NCBI RefSeq assembly: GCF_009389585.1
Contig: NZ_VIYG01000004.1
Location: 251,377 to 315,376 of the forward strand
Source of the DNA: Oceanobacillus sp. CFH 90083
GTDB taxonomy: Bacteria; Bacillota; Bacilli; Bacillales; Amphibacillaceae
Direction of reading: 5' to 3'
DNA: 64,000 nucleotides
In this document: positions 36,320 through 46,125 of the stretch, in pieces
Numbering within the stretch: the stretch's first letter is position 1
How the letters are laid out: each line of letters begins with the position of its first letter
Program-made: the position numbers and the translations under genes
Notes under the pieces: model-generated
Told to the model about the DNA's origin: nothing
Seen by the model: the letters and a program-made list of their open reading frames with translations, nothing else
Database searches by the model: none

Positions 36320-37563
36320 CCCAGTTTATCGGCTAATAATTCTAAATAAACCGCTATTTTTTGATGCGGGTTTTTCAAATCAAGATGGCTAATTTCGTAA
36401 ATTCTTTTTAAACGGTAATTCATTGTGTTCGGATGGATAAACAGAGCCTTTGCTGTTCGATGAACATTTGAGTCGTTCTCCAAAAATTTTTCTAAAGTAT
36501 ACAATAAATTACTTTGCTGACGTTGATCATACTGCTGCAGCTTGTAAATGTACTTATTTGTATGCTGCCGCTTTTGACGATGTCTATTCAGCATATCTAT
36601 CCACTGAAAGATGCCTAAATCTTCATAAAGAAAACAAGCGTCGAGTTGATTAGGAAATTGTTTTTGTAATGAAAGACCCTGGAGTGCTTCTTCATAAGCA
36701 CGTGTCATATCTTTTGCTGAGCTATAAATCTGGCTTGCTGCACCATACATGGAAGTCAACTGCAGCTGTATGCTTATTTTTTCCTGAAACTGGCTGATAA
36801 ATTGATGAATCTTATCAGATGTATCATCATCCTTCCATAAACGCACTAATAAAATGAAATCCTGATCATCAAATAAACGGAAGATAGTATTGACCTGCAT
36901 GACTGTTTCTGAAAGGTAATAGGCATGCTTTTCAATTTGCGGCGTGATTTCATCTTCAAATCGGAAGACAACGATAGCCAAACCGTCCTGCAGCTGGATA
37001 TTGAATTGTTTTTCATAGGATTGAATGATGCTTGTGTTGACAAAATCTGCTGTTAACAATTGCCAGAAAAAATCCTTATACGCTTGTTCCGTGTTTTTTC
37101 TATCAGGCAGCTTTTGTAAAATAAACTTTTTCACTTGTTGAGCCGCCTTTTTCAGGGCTTCCAAATCATCTGCAGCATATTCCTTGTTTCCAGTATGTGC
37201 CCAAATAAATCCTAATATTTCATTATTCTTCCAGATGGAAATAGCTATCCGATTCCCAAGCCCAATTTCCTTAATTTCAGGAATAATAACAGGCTGATCG
37301 TTATCAATCAGCTTAGGCATTGCTCCGTTTTTCCATAATCCGTTGATGACTTTATCAGGGACTTTCCGGTTCATAATCGTACCTATTCGGGCTTGATCAA
37401 TATTTTCTGTATGTTTGCTATAGGCTAAAACATAATGATTGGCATCCTCAATGGTGATGGGACATGCTAATACCTCGCTAATTGTATCGGCGAGACTATC
37501 TAAATTAGAAAAGGGCTGCTGCAAAGATAATATTTTATTATTTTTTGGATTAGAAGGCTCCAT
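36310..37563 (-). CDS. PucR-family transcriptional regulator (AdeR-like)
   Basis: A 417-residue regulator: an N-terminal GAF-like sensory region (ITIEDANHYVLAYS, RIAISIWKNNEILGFI), a middle GGDEF-like CdaR segment, and a C-terminal PucR helix-turn-helix (VHRTAKALFIHPNTMNYRLK). In B. subtilis AdeR, a protein of this type, activates the adjacent ald gene in response to alanine. The position next to ald supports the same role. ATG at 37563 has AAGGGAG 8 bases upstream; the ATG at 37593 does not. Confidence 0.87.
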   Translation of the reverse strand: MEPSNPKNNKILSLQQPFSNLDSLADTISEVLACPITIEDANHYVLAYSKHTENIDQARIGTIMNRKVPDKVINGLWKNGAMPKLIDNDQPVIIPEIKEIGLGNRIAISIWKNNEILGFIWAHTGNKEYAADDLEALKKAAQQVKKFILQKLPDRKNTEQAYKDFFWQLLTADFVNTSIIQSYEKQFNIQLQDGLAIVVFRFEDEITPQIEKHAYYLSETVMQVNTIFRLFDDQDFILLVRLWKDDDTSDKIHQFISQFQEKISIQLQLTSMYGAASQIYSSAKDMTRAYEEALQGLSLQKQFPNQLDACFLYEDLGIFQWIDMLNRHRQKRQHTNKYIYKLQQYDQRQQSNLLYTLEKFLENDSNVHRTAKALFIHPNTMNYRLKRIYEISHLDLKNPHQKIAVYLELLADKLGRP

Positions 37564-37786
37564 GAGATGTACTCCCTTATAAGAAATATTCATATGAAGT
37601 ATATTGTTATATTCTTTTGAATAAATTCAATAATTTGTATACTTGCTTTTTCTTGTTAAAATAACTATCATTTTCCATAAGTAGTCTTTTAAATACAGAA
37701 TACAGGTACTATCTTTATTTTAGTATATACATAAAAAGATTTCACCTGATAGTTTTGAAATGCAAGGAACAAGGGGGAAGAAATAG

Positions 37787-38857
37787 ATGAGAAAAATAAT
37801 GAAAATTTTCGTAATTGCAAGCGCGTTCATCGGAGTGATTGTCGGCGCGGGATTTGCTTCAGGGCAAGAGGTACTGCAGTATTTTACAAGTTTTGGAACA
37901 CTTGGTATTCTGGCTGCCTTTGTTTCAACGGTGCTCTTTGCATATGTTGGTATGATGCTTGTCTGGCTGGGAAGCAGAGCGCAGACATCATCTTATAATG
38001 AAGTCATTTATAAGATTAGCGGTAAATACTTTGGCTTTGTCGTGGATTGTGTGCTTGTATTTACCGTATTTGGTGTAGGGGTTGTAATGCTTGCCGGTGC
38101 AGGAGCAAACCTTAATCAGCAATTTGGGCTGCCCCATGTTGTCGGTGCCATTCTGATGTCTGTATTAGTTCTCTTAACTGGCATGCTGAAAGTGGATAAA
38201 GTTGTTGCCGTTATTAGCAGTATCACACCATTTTTAATTTTATTTGTTATTTTAATTTCTATTTATAGCTTTTGGACAATGGATAGCTCTTTTTCCGAGC
38301 TAAATAACGCGGCGAGAAGCCATGGGCCGAATTTTCCGAATTGGTTTATCGCAGGATTAAACTATGCTACGTTCAATACATCGGTTGGTGCAGCAATGTC
38401 TATTGTTATGGGGAGTGCAGAGAAGGATCGAAAAACAGCTGCCATTGGTGGATTAGTAGGCGGAATCGGGCTGGGTGTGTTAATTCTTCTTAGTCATTTT
38501 GCGATTTTTGCTAAGATTGAAGAGGTTGGGAGCTTGGAAATGCCGATGTTGGGCATTGTAAATAATATTTCGCCGGTATTGGGTATTTTGATGGCGCTTG
38601 TGCTATTTGGAATGATTTTTAATACAGCAATCAGTATGTTCTTTGCATTTGTTGCCAGATTTGCAAAAGTAGAAACGAAGAAATTTAATATTATTTTAGC
38701 AATCACGTTAGTAGCAGGGTTTATTTTAAGCTTTGTCGGCTTTACAGACCTGGTTTCTAAATTTTATACATTGATTGGCTATATGGGATTAGCATTGATA
38801 GTTGTACTGATTATTACACCGTTTAGATTGAAAAATATTGATTTTGAAGATAAGTGA
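37787..38857 (+). CDS. YkvI family membrane transporter
   Basis: A 356-residue membrane protein with about ten helices and the N-terminal IVGAGFASGQEVLQYF, a LeuT/APC-fold unwound-helix motif. This matches the YkvI family of probable amino-acid or osmolyte transporters of unknown substrate. Divergent from the regulator next to ald, so an alanine-related substrate is possible but speculative. A small hairpin AAACTTC/GAAGTTT with T-run at 38868-38890 follows the gene. Confidence 0.83.
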   Translation: MRKIMKIFVIASAFIGVIVGAGFASGQEVLQYFTSFGTLGILAAFVSTVLFAYVGMMLVWLGSRAQTSSYNEVIYKISGKYFGFVVDCVLVFTVFGVGVVMLAGAGANLNQQFGLPHVVGAILMSVLVLLTGMLKVDKVVAVISSITPFLILFVILISIYSFWTMDSSFSELNNAARSHGPNFPNWFIAGLNYATFNTSVGAAMSIVMGSAEKDRKTAAIGGLVGGIGLGVLILLSHFAIFAKIEEVGSLEMPMLGIVNNISPVLGILMALVLFGMIFNTAISMFFAFVARFAKVETKKFNIILAITLVAGFILSFVGFTDLVSKFYTLIGYMGLALIVVLIITPFRLKNIDFEDK

Positions 38858-38920
38858 TGCATCAACGAAACTTCAATCAGTGGAAGTTTTACGGATGGTT
38901 ATCTGTGATAAAATAACATG

Positions 38921-38997
38921 AAAAAACGTATGGAGTACAAGAGAAAAAGCTTGTGTAAATTATTTGCTTTCACTTCTCTTATCCATACGTTTTATCA
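38921..38997 (-). terminator. Long hairpin terminator of yueI-like gene
   Basis: AAAACGTATGGA and TCCATACGTTTT pair as outer stem, with an inner AAGAGAA/TTCTCTT stem and T-run on the minus strand. Confidence 0.7.
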
Positions 38998-39009
38998 TGG
39001 AGCTGCAGA

Positions 39010-39468
39010 TTATTGGAATAGTTTTTTTAATTTGGCGACGAGCCCTTTTGGTGTATCATCAGTCTTTGCTGCTTTCTTCTTTTGTACGGGTACGTCTTCA
39101 ATATCTCTAAGGTAGATATGCTCTATCTCTACAGCATGGGAATAGGTGAGTACCAAACCAATCTCTGTATCGTTTTCCGGGTTGCTTACAGTTGTATGGG
39201 GGATGGAAAATCGATCAGCCAGCTCCTTTTCTTCTTTTAAAAAACGGTATGAAATATTTCCATTTAATAAGAGCTTTGTCTTTGGATGCTGCTGCAACTG
39301 CCGTTCTAATTCATCGAGCCCCCTGTTAGCCATAACCTCTCCAACTGTTAAGACAAAGGCAATGCGTTCACGCAGTGTTCCAAGATATTTCTTCCGCTCA
39401 CTATCCTTTGGCAGACGTGTTCCATACATCCCTTCCTGCAGGTAATCATCTACATTTTTTTGATCCAT
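39010..39468 (-). CDS. YueI family protein (DUF1694)
   Basis: A 152-residue soluble protein: ERKKYLGTLRERIAFVLTVGEVM, KLLLNGNISYRFLKEE and NPENDTEIGLVLTYSHAVEIE are typical of B. subtilis YueI. Function is unknown. The Lys-rich C-terminal tail (KGLVAKLKKLF) is a family-variable part. AAGGATGAAATGG precedes the ATG. Confidence 0.85.
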   Translation of the reverse strand: MDQKNVDDYLQEGMYGTRLPKDSERKKYLGTLRERIAFVLTVGEVMANRGLDELERQLQQHPKTKLLLNGNISYRFLKEEKELADRFSIPHTTVSNPENDTEIGLVLTYSHAVEIEHIYLRDIEDVPVQKKKAAKTDDTPKGLVAKLKKLFQ

Positions 39469-39854
39469 TCCATTTCATCCTTTTTTACATCTTCTTTAAA
39501 TACATGTTCAAAATGAATACATTCCTTGTGAGTATCTAATGGGTTTTTTGAACATTATCTTAAAAAGCGATTCTCCATCTAATGTACCTTATTGTATGGA
39601 GGCAAGCAAAGAAAATCATCCGTATTTCCTATTTTTTAGACTGCTGCATACGAGGTAATTTAATAAATAGTATTCAAAATGATGCGAAGCTTATTATAAA
39701 ACATGTTAAGATAAGATTAACGCTAAGTTAAAAGTATGTGTTCAAAAGGTTTGTAGATGGTGGTTTCTGCTGGTGAAAGCGTCCTGGTTTTATATGCAGG
39801 CTTCTCACGTGTTGAGGTGATTTTTGCTCCTTCAATACGGTGTGGCCTGCTTTA

Positions 39855-39960
39855 ACAGAAGTTCTTGTAAACTGTTCAATACGTAAGTAGCATCGCCACG
39901 GAAAATAATTGCTCCCTTTGAACCCCCTTTAGAAATATATTGCCGAAATGAGGGATTATT
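39855..39960 (-). pseudogene. Coding-like remnant overlapping the MBL gene's leader
   Basis: A minus-strand frame reads SFRQYISKGGSKGAIIFRGD, then ATYVLNSLQELL before a stop. It has clear coding character but no start codon, and its region covers the ribosome binding site of the plus-strand MBL gene. I do not recognise the family; it is likely a relic. The rest of 39469-39854 shows no gene. Confidence 0.35.
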
Positions 39961-40908
39961 ATGCAGGTATATGCTAGAAAGCCAATGAAGCTCCATCATG
40001 ATATTTCACTAATCGATGGTTTTGATTTTGGTGTAAGCGGAAGAACAGGGGCTTATGTCATTGAAGCGGATCAGCTTACAATTGTTGAAACAGGTCCAAG
40101 CCCTTCTGTGCCTTATATCAAGAAAGGGTTAGAAGCGTTAGGATATTCGTTTGCAGATGTCAAACATATTATTGTGACACATGTTCATTTAGACCATGCC
40201 GGTGGAGCGGGGCGCTTATTAGAATGCTGTCCTCATGCCACTTTATACGTTCATCCAAGAGGAAAGAGGCATCTGGCTGAACCTAACAAATTGGCAGCTG
40301 GAGCCCGGGCGATTTATGGAGAACGCTTTTCAGAATTATATGATCCGATTGTTCCGGCTGCTGAAGAAAGAATGGTGGAGAAAACAGAGGGAGATACCTT
40401 GCAAATTGCGGAAGAACGGATATTAGAGTTTTGGGATACTCCGGGGCATGCCAGACATCATTTGGGCATCTATGATCCGGTAAGTAATGGCATGTTTACA
40501 GGTGATACGGCTGGAATTCAGTATGAACAGTTATTTCCGCATGGAGTGAATTTCTTTTTACCATCTACTTCTCCCAATCATTTTGATCCGGCGGCCATGA
40601 AAAAGTCCTTACAGAGGTTCCGTGAGAAGCAATTGGATTATATCTATTTCGGCCATTTTGGAGAAACCGATTTAGTGGAAGAAGCTCTAAAACAGGCAGA
40701 GTCATGGTTAGATATTTTTGTGAAAGAAGCAGAGGCTGCCGTTGCAGAAGGACAAGGCTATGATGAGATTGCCGAGCGTTTGCTGGTATATGTCCAATCA
40801 GAGCTTCGGGAGCAAGGAATTGATGATGCGCATGAAGTCTATCAGATGATTCATGTAGATTTACAATTAAGTGCGCTTGGCATGGTTGATTATTTACAGA
40901 AGAAGTAA
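39961..40908 (+). CDS. MBL-fold metallo-hydrolase
   Basis: A 315-residue metallo-beta-lactamase fold protein with the metal-binding HVHLDH at residues 74-79, GHARHHLG (third His pair) and GDTAG (bridging Asp). A C-terminal helical region follows after GHFGE. It resembles hydrolases of the glyoxalase II/YqgX-like group; substrate unknown. GAGGG lies 6 bases before the ATG. A partial hairpin (GAAAAGGAGTGC/GCACTTCCTTTTC) at 40963-40993 follows. Confidence 0.85.
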   Translation: MQVYARKPMKLHHDISLIDGFDFGVSGRTGAYVIEADQLTIVETGPSPSVPYIKKGLEALGYSFADVKHIIVTHVHLDHAGGAGRLLECCPHATLYVHPRGKRHLAEPNKLAAGARAIYGERFSELYDPIVPAAEERMVEKTEGDTLQIAEERILEFWDTPGHARHHLGIYDPVSNGMFTGDTAGIQYEQLFPHGVNFFLPSTSPNHFDPAAMKKSLQRFREKQLDYIYFGHFGETDLVEEALKQAESWLDIFVKEAEAAVAEGQGYDEIAERLLVYVQSELREQGIDDAHEVYQMIHVDLQLSALGMVDYLQKK

Positions 40909-41024
40909 GTATATGTATTTCTTTCATATACGCGAAGAAGTGTCTTCTTTAGATCAAAAAAAGAAAAGGAGTGCACTGGAGCACTTCCTTTTCAACTGTC
41001 ATAAGAGAAGGGTATGAATAAAAA

Positions 41025-41141
41025 ATGCGAAAAAAATTACGCATTATTACTGTTTTTTTATTAGGTTTAATCATTGGGCTTTTTTTAATGCCGCAATTAT
41101 TTGGCACGTTCGATGCTCCTGTTTTTCCATTCTTTGATTGA
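41025..41141 (+). CDS. Small single-helix membrane protein
   Basis: A 38-codon frame encodes a Lys/Arg start, one long hydrophobic helix (IITVFLLGLIIGLFLM) and a short aromatic tail. AGAAGG is about 13 bases upstream, a little far. It ends 18 bases before the convergent ExoA gene. No family recognised. Confidence 0.45.
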   Translation: MRKKLRIITVFLLGLIIGLFLMPQLFGTFDAPVFPFFD

Positions 41142-41159
41142 ACAAGAAGTTTACCGGAT

Positions 41160-41915
41160 TTATAAGCTTATTTCCAGACTTACTGGACAATGGTCACTGC
41201 CAAGTGTACCCGAGTGAACCTCCATGTGTGCCAGATATTTTTCCAATGGGCTGGAAACAATAAAGTAATCAATGCGCCAGCCGATATTTCTTTCACGGAT
41301 TGTTTTCATGTAGGACCACCACGTGAAAATGTCATCACGTTCAGGATAGAAAAAACGTAATGTATCCGTGAAGCCATTAGCTAAAATTCGCGACATTTTA
41401 TCACGTTCCTCTTGCGTAAAGCCAGAGTTGCCATGGTTCGTTTTATCATTTTTTAAATCGATTTCCTGATGGGCTACGTTTAAATCTCCGCAGTAAATAA
41501 CCGGTTTTTTCGTATCAAGCTCCTGCAAGTAAGCAAACATCTTATCCTCCCATTCTAAGCGTTCCTCCAGCCGGGTTAAGTCCCGTTTGGAGTTTGGTGT
41601 GTATACATTAACGATGTAAAATGCCGGATACTCCAATGTAATAATTCTTCCCTCTGGTTCTATTTCCCGATCCCTAAAGCCATAAGAAACATGGAGCGGC
41701 TCGTGTTTGGTAAAAATCGCCGTTCCCGAGTATCCCTTTCGTTCTGCGTAATTCCAGTATTGATAGTAACCTTTCAAATCTAATTCAATTTGTCCTTCCT
41801 GCAGCTTTGTTTCCTGAATAGAGAAAAAATCTGCATCTATTTCATGAAAGAAATCTAAGAACCCTTTACGAACGCAGGCTCTGATTCCATTGACGTTCCA
41901 TGTAACTAATTTCAT
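41160..41915 (-). CDS. exoA: Exodeoxyribonuclease III
   Basis: A 251-residue AP endonuclease/exonuclease III. Active-site motifs are all visible: MKLVTWNVNGIRA, IQETKLQ (catalytic Glu), GDLNVAH, and GSDHCPV (catalytic His). It repairs abasic and 3'-blocked DNA, including in spores. GGAAGGAAG precedes the ATG. Confidence 0.93.
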   Translation of the reverse strand: MKLVTWNVNGIRACVRKGFLDFFHEIDADFFSIQETKLQEGQIELDLKGYYQYWNYAERKGYSGTAIFTKHEPLHVSYGFRDREIEPEGRIITLEYPAFYIVNVYTPNSKRDLTRLEERLEWEDKMFAYLQELDTKKPVIYCGDLNVAHQEIDLKNDKTNHGNSGFTQEERDKMSRILANGFTDTLRFFYPERDDIFTWWSYMKTIRERNIGWRIDYFIVSSPLEKYLAHMEVHSGTLGSDHCPVSLEISL

Positions 41916-42146
41916 CTGCTTTTCTTCCTTCCTGATTATCTCCTGATTGTCATTTTATCATATTTGGCTGTGGAATAGAGACTGTCCGACCGAGTTTAAA
42001 ATGAATGCAGTTCTCTTGCGGCTTCATAAAGGCACTTCACGGTTTTGGCAGATAGCAATAACCTCACTCTATACTCATAAAAATAAATAACAATCCCCAA
42101 CAAATAAAGAATTTTAAATTTCATAAAGAAAATAGTTGTCTTTCTT

Positions 42147-42201
42147 GTGTATTATACATATAATACACTTACAAGGTGTACTAATATATTAATACAGTTA
42201 C
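42147..42201. promoter_or_regulatory. Two GntR/YtrA-type operators
   Basis: GTGTATTAT-ACAT-ATAATACAC (42147-42168) is a perfect 9-bp inverted repeat. A degenerate second copy, GTGTACTAATATATTAATACAG, begins at 42177. Both lie in the leader of the GntR gene and are likely bound by its product, with the promoter between or over them. Confidence 0.6.
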
Positions 42202-42235
42202 ACTTATGCCGATGAAGAATGAGGTGAGAAATTGG

Positions 42236-42628
42236 ATGGCTATCCGATTTGATAAGCGTGAAGCTGTATATATCCAGGTGATCAGGCATTTCAAAGAGCA
42301 GATTGCTATTGGTGAAATGAAATCTGGTCAAGAAATTCCTTCACGCAGAGAATTAGCACAGCAATTAAAAATTAACCCGAATACCGTACAGCGAGCTTAT
42401 AAGGAAATGGAGGAGGAAGGCTTGATTTATACGGATGGAAATAAACCGAGCATCATTACAAAGGAAACAGAGCGTATCGAGGCTATTCGTGAAAGCTTAA
42501 TTACCGAAGCAATTGATCAATTTGTAGATCGTATTACCTCTTTGCAAATTCCCAAAGAACAAGTTTTTGAGCTTGTGCAATTGAAATTGAATGAACTAGG
42601 CGAGGAGGATGAAAAGAATCATGATTAA
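42236..42628 (+). CDS. GntR-family regulator, YtrA subfamily
   Basis: A 130-residue short GntR protein: winged helix (VYIQVIRHFKEQI.IGEMKSGQEIPSRRELAQQL..NPNTVQRAY) and a short ~50-residue dimerisation tail, typical of the YtrA subfamily that represses adjacent ABC transporter genes. The ATG at 42236 follows GAGGTGAG; a longer frame begins at 42206. The gene overlaps the ABC ATPase gene. Confidence 0.87.
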   Translation: MAIRFDKREAVYIQVIRHFKEQIAIGEMKSGQEIPSRRELAQQLKINPNTVQRAYKEMEEEGLIYTDGNKPSIITKETERIEAIRESLITEAIDQFVDRITSLQIPKEQVFELVQLKLNELGEEDEKNHD

Positions 42629-43310
42629 ATTGACCGGTGTAGAAAAACGATATGGAAGAAAAAAGATTTTAAATGGGGTTACTTTTGAAGCAGGAAAAGG
42701 CCAGATTACTTGTTTAATTGGAATTAATGGTGCCGGGAAAACGACCATTCTTCAAGCTGTAATGGGGTTGACTCCTTATCAAAAAGGAGAAATTACTATT
42801 GACGGGGAAAAATTATCCCCAAAAATGATGGAGAAAATAACATATATTCCGGATGCTATGACACTTTTACCTAAAATGCGGATTAAGGATGCATTTCAAT
42901 TTATGGCAGATTTCTATCAGAATTGGAATGAGAAGCGTGCAAAAGAAATATTAAATTTTTTTAAGCTGCAGGAAGATGAGCGTATTTCACAATTATCTAA
43001 AGGAAATACAGCGAAAGTGAATTTGTTAATGGGTCTGGCGATGGATGCAGATTATATTTTAATGGATGAACCTTTCTCCGGAATCGATATTTTCAGCAGG
43101 GAACAGATTGCCGATGTGTTTTCCAGTCATCTGGTAGAGGATCGCGGTGTGATTATCACAACACATGAAATCAGTGATATTGAGCATTTAATTGATAAGG
43201 CTGTTTTATTAGCTGACGGTGTTGTGAAAAAGGAATTTATGACGGAGCAGATAAGAGAAGATGAGGGGAAATCCGTCATCGATGTGATGAGGGAGGTATA
43301 TCAGGGATGA
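42621..43310 (+). CDS. ABC transporter ATP-binding protein (YtrB-like)
   Basis: A 229-residue ABC ATPase: Walker A GINGAGKT (residues 34-41), signature-like LSKGNTAKVNLL, Walker B YILMDEPFSGID, and H-loop TTHEISD. Typical partner of YtrA regulators. AGGAGG (42603-42608) touches an ATG at 42609; the ATG at 42621 is 12 bases away and gives the usual N-terminus, so I chose it. The next gene overlaps by 4 bases. Confidence 0.88.
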   Translation: MIKLTGVEKRYGRKKILNGVTFEAGKGQITCLIGINGAGKTTILQAVMGLTPYQKGEITIDGEKLSPKMMEKITYIPDAMTLLPKMRIKDAFQFMADFYQNWNEKRAKEILNFFKLQEDERISQLSKGNTAKVNLLMGLAMDADYILMDEPFSGIDIFSREQIADVFSSHLVEDRGVIITTHEISDIEHLIDKAVLLADGVVKKEFMTEQIREDEGKSVIDVMREVYQG

Positions 43311-44137
43311 AGCTGTTTGGGAAGCTAGTCAATTTTGAATTTAGACGGTTTTTACCAATCTATATTAGTTTACTTACAATTGTGTTTTTGATAGAGTCTG
43401 TTGGTGTTTTATCTTATTCTTTTATGATGAAATCGGAAATAACGGAAAGTATCGTTAAACACGGGTTGTCCAAAGAACAATTCCTTCAAGATCATGGTTT
43501 CATTTCTATAGGGAATGTATTATCCGGCTTCATGTTTACATTGCCTATTGTCATTGCAGCAGTGACAATATTTATATATATTTTATTTATTTGGTATCGG
43601 GATTGGCTGGGGGAAAATACCTTTATTTACCGTCTGCTGATGCTGCCGGTGAAGCGAATTCAGTTATTTTTCTCCAAAGGGGTAACTATTCTAATTTTTG
43701 TATTCGGTCTGATTGCTTTCCAAGTGGCTATTTTACCCGCACTACAGGTTATCTTAAAGCTGATTATTCCGGTAGATTACCGGTTAGATTTAACCACTCA
43801 AGGATTAATTAGAAGTTTTTATTATTTAAAGTTCCTGTTACCGGAGAATTTTATTGATTTTGTGATTAATTACGGTTTTGGAACAGCTTTTGTTATCGTC
43901 TTGTTTACGATGACTCTAATTGAACGCAGCTATCGTTTTAAAGGCATATTTATAGCAGCTTTCTATGGAATTAGCGCACTTATTCTCGTCTTCTCTCCAT
44001 ATATTTTGCAGGGAATCATGCAAGGGTATTTTTATAAGAATGAGCTTTTATGGATGCAATTCTCTATAGCCATTGTTCTTTCCATAATATCTGTATTCTT
44101 TAGCAATCACTTATTAAATAGAAAGATAAGGGTGTGA
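43307..44137 (+). CDS. ABC transporter permease
   Basis: A 276-residue membrane protein with about six hydrophobic helices and an extracellular loop after the first. Its start overlaps the ATPase stop (ATGA). It has no strong family signature beyond the ABC-2-like plan of YtrC/D-type permeases. It probably responds to cell-envelope stress or antibiotics, as ytr-like operons do in other bacilli. Confidence 0.82.
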   Translation: MKLFGKLVNFEFRRFLPIYISLLTIVFLIESVGVLSYSFMMKSEITESIVKHGLSKEQFLQDHGFISIGNVLSGFMFTLPIVIAAVTIFIYILFIWYRDWLGENTFIYRLLMLPVKRIQLFFSKGVTILIFVFGLIAFQVAILPALQVILKLIIPVDYRLDLTTQGLIRSFYYLKFLLPENFIDFVINYGFGTAFVIVLFTMTLIERSYRFKGIFIAAFYGISALILVFSPYILQGIMQGYFYKNELLWMQFSIAIVLSIISVFFSNHLLNRKIRV

Positions 44138-44142
44138 TAGAG

Positions 44143-45390
44143 ATGAATCATATAAAACGCTATTCAGTTATATATATTGCATTAATTTTCATCTCCGTTA
44201 TCATTATTGGTTTTTACCTGATGGATAGTGAAGAGATTGATTTTAACTGGAAAACAGTATCTGGAGATGAAGAGATTGTAAAGGATGTTTTAATAATAGG
44301 GGATGGGCAAGAAAGTTACAGTGCGCAGTACTACAATATGGTATTAAATCCTTTTCGTTTATCTTTAAATGAATCGAAAAGGATTGAACAACCGAGAGGA
44401 ATGTATCATGGGGGGAACAATGGAGATTTACAAATGGAAAAATATATTAAAGAGTATAAAAGCTTTATGCGTGGTAAAAAACTATGGAGTGAGAACTTTA
44501 TAGAAACAGAAGCTGACCTTATTTATGTAAGTGGAGACAATTTAGACTGGGGAATCGATGGACAGAATAACATACATGTAGAAATCCTTGATAAAGAAAC
44601 GAAAGAAGTGAGCAGGTTTGATGCATCTGTCGAAAAAAATCTTCAGATGTATGGTGTAACCTCTATAAATATCAATAATAATAAATTATATGTTCAAGTA
44701 TATATGGAAGGACAATACGATGAAAAGACAGATATTTTTACAGATGAAAATGCCATTCTTGTCATTGATTTAAATAATCAAACAGTAGAAGATATAAAAT
44801 TTCTAGAGAAGGATATTGAACAAAAAGAAGGGGTGTATACTTCTTTACATTATCAAGATAGTGGTCTGATTGATGGAGAAGTGAATTATCTTTATACCTA
44901 TGATGAATATAAAGTAGATCAGAATGACAGTATGGTAGAAGATTCTCCGCTTAAATATGAATTACGTCTATACAATGTAGAGAAGGATAGTTTCAAATCA
45001 ATTGATCTATCGGAAGAAAGCTTATATGAAGGGGAATTTCTTAGGATTTATGATGGAGACGTTTATTTAGGAATACTTCAGGAAGCAAATTACACGTTAA
45101 TGAAGTTTGATAGGAACTTAAAAGAACGGGAAGTTATTTTTGATGAAAATGTGTTAAATGGTGACCTAGAAATAGGGAAAGAGGATGTATATCCCTTAAC
45201 AAATGTTCATAATGGTTACTTCTACATTGTGTTTCCTACATCTTCTTCACGGTCAGTAACTGATATTTCAGTGAATGTCTTTGATTTGAAAACAGGAGAA
45301 AATGTTTATCAGGGCATTGTTAAAGCAGGGAACTCTATGAAACATTATCAATATTTTGATTTATATCAGCTAGAATTTAAGGCAAAGTAA
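44143..45390 (+). CDS. Membrane-anchored extracellular protein of ytr-like operon
   Basis: A 415-residue protein with one N-terminal helix (VIYIALIFISVIIIGFYLM) and a large extracytoplasmic domain rich in Asp, Glu, Tyr and short strands (repeated D-x-x-N..Y and VIDLNNQTVEDI-type segments), suggesting a beta-propeller-like fold. Function is unknown. The ATG at 44143 is 9-10 bases after AAGGG; a GTG at 44134 overlaps the permease stop. It is the last gene of the four-gene unit. Confidence 0.75.
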   Translation: MNHIKRYSVIYIALIFISVIIIGFYLMDSEEIDFNWKTVSGDEEIVKDVLIIGDGQESYSAQYYNMVLNPFRLSLNESKRIEQPRGMYHGGNNGDLQMEKYIKEYKSFMRGKKLWSENFIETEADLIYVSGDNLDWGIDGQNNIHVEILDKETKEVSRFDASVEKNLQMYGVTSININNNKLYVQVYMEGQYDEKTDIFTDENAILVIDLNNQTVEDIKFLEKDIEQKEGVYTSLHYQDSGLIDGEVNYLYTYDEYKVDQNDSMVEDSPLKYELRLYNVEKDSFKSIDLSEESLYEGEFLRIYDGDVYLGILQEANYTLMKFDRNLKEREVIFDENVLNGDLEIGKEDVYPLTNVHNGYFYIVFPTSSSRSVTDISVNVFDLKTGENVYQGIVKAGNSMKHYQYFDLYQLEFKAK

Positions 45391-45827
45391 AAATAAAATG
45401 TGAAAAAGTATTTTGATTAAATAAGTTCCGGGAGTGTATCGAGGATAGAACTACTTCAGAAATATACTCTGCTTATCTTTGGTTGGCTGATGAACTTTCC
45501 TTATTTGATGCACTGTTTCCTCAGATGTATCTTTCTTCTATATCCTTCCTTAGATAAGTTAGTATTATGTTCATTTTTTGATTTATAATTATAAGATATA
45601 ACTCTGTTGTCTTAAGATGTTATAATCTTTTAGCCTTTCCTTTAGTATTACACTAGTGTAAAAGGTGAAAGTATGGAAAGATAAAGAAAAAGCAGTCATA
45701 CGGTTTTATGATATAGAGTTATCATGTGATATAGGTAATAAAATACAGATATGAGAAATTGCAATAAGAACAAAGAAATTAATAAGAAAGAGAGGCAAGA
45801 CAAGTGCTGAGATGTACTTCAGCTCTT

Positions 45828-46125
45828 TATAAGCTGCTTACTTTCCAGGTGTTTGAATGTGCTGGCACAAAGCGAACAGACTTGGCTATCTGATGGAGGG
45901 TATGTTTTTCCTCTTCAATAGGCCAGTCTTTCGTTATTTGAGCGCATGGCTCTTTAAGATTTTTTAGCTGAAATAGTATCCTTTACTTCAGTGGCTATGC
46001 CTTCGATTTACCCTGCTTGTTTTAGATTTTTAGTCATCAGATGTTCGATCTGTTTTTCACCAGCTTCTCTTCTAATTCTGTCAATTTGCCTATCTTCTTA
46101 TGTTTTAACAATTTCTTTTACCACA
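45828..46125 (-). pseudogene. Decayed coding sequence, family not recognised
   Basis: Two minus-strand frames give coherent protein-like text: DRQIDRIRREAGEKQIEHLM then IEGIATEVKDTI in one, and QLKNLKEPCAQITKDWPIEE followed by IAKSVRFVPAHSNTWKVSSL and TAA in the other. A stop and a frameshift break the join. No start or ribosome binding site is seen. It is probably a dead gene of about 100 codons. The rest of 45391-46473 shows nothing clear. Confidence 0.5.
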
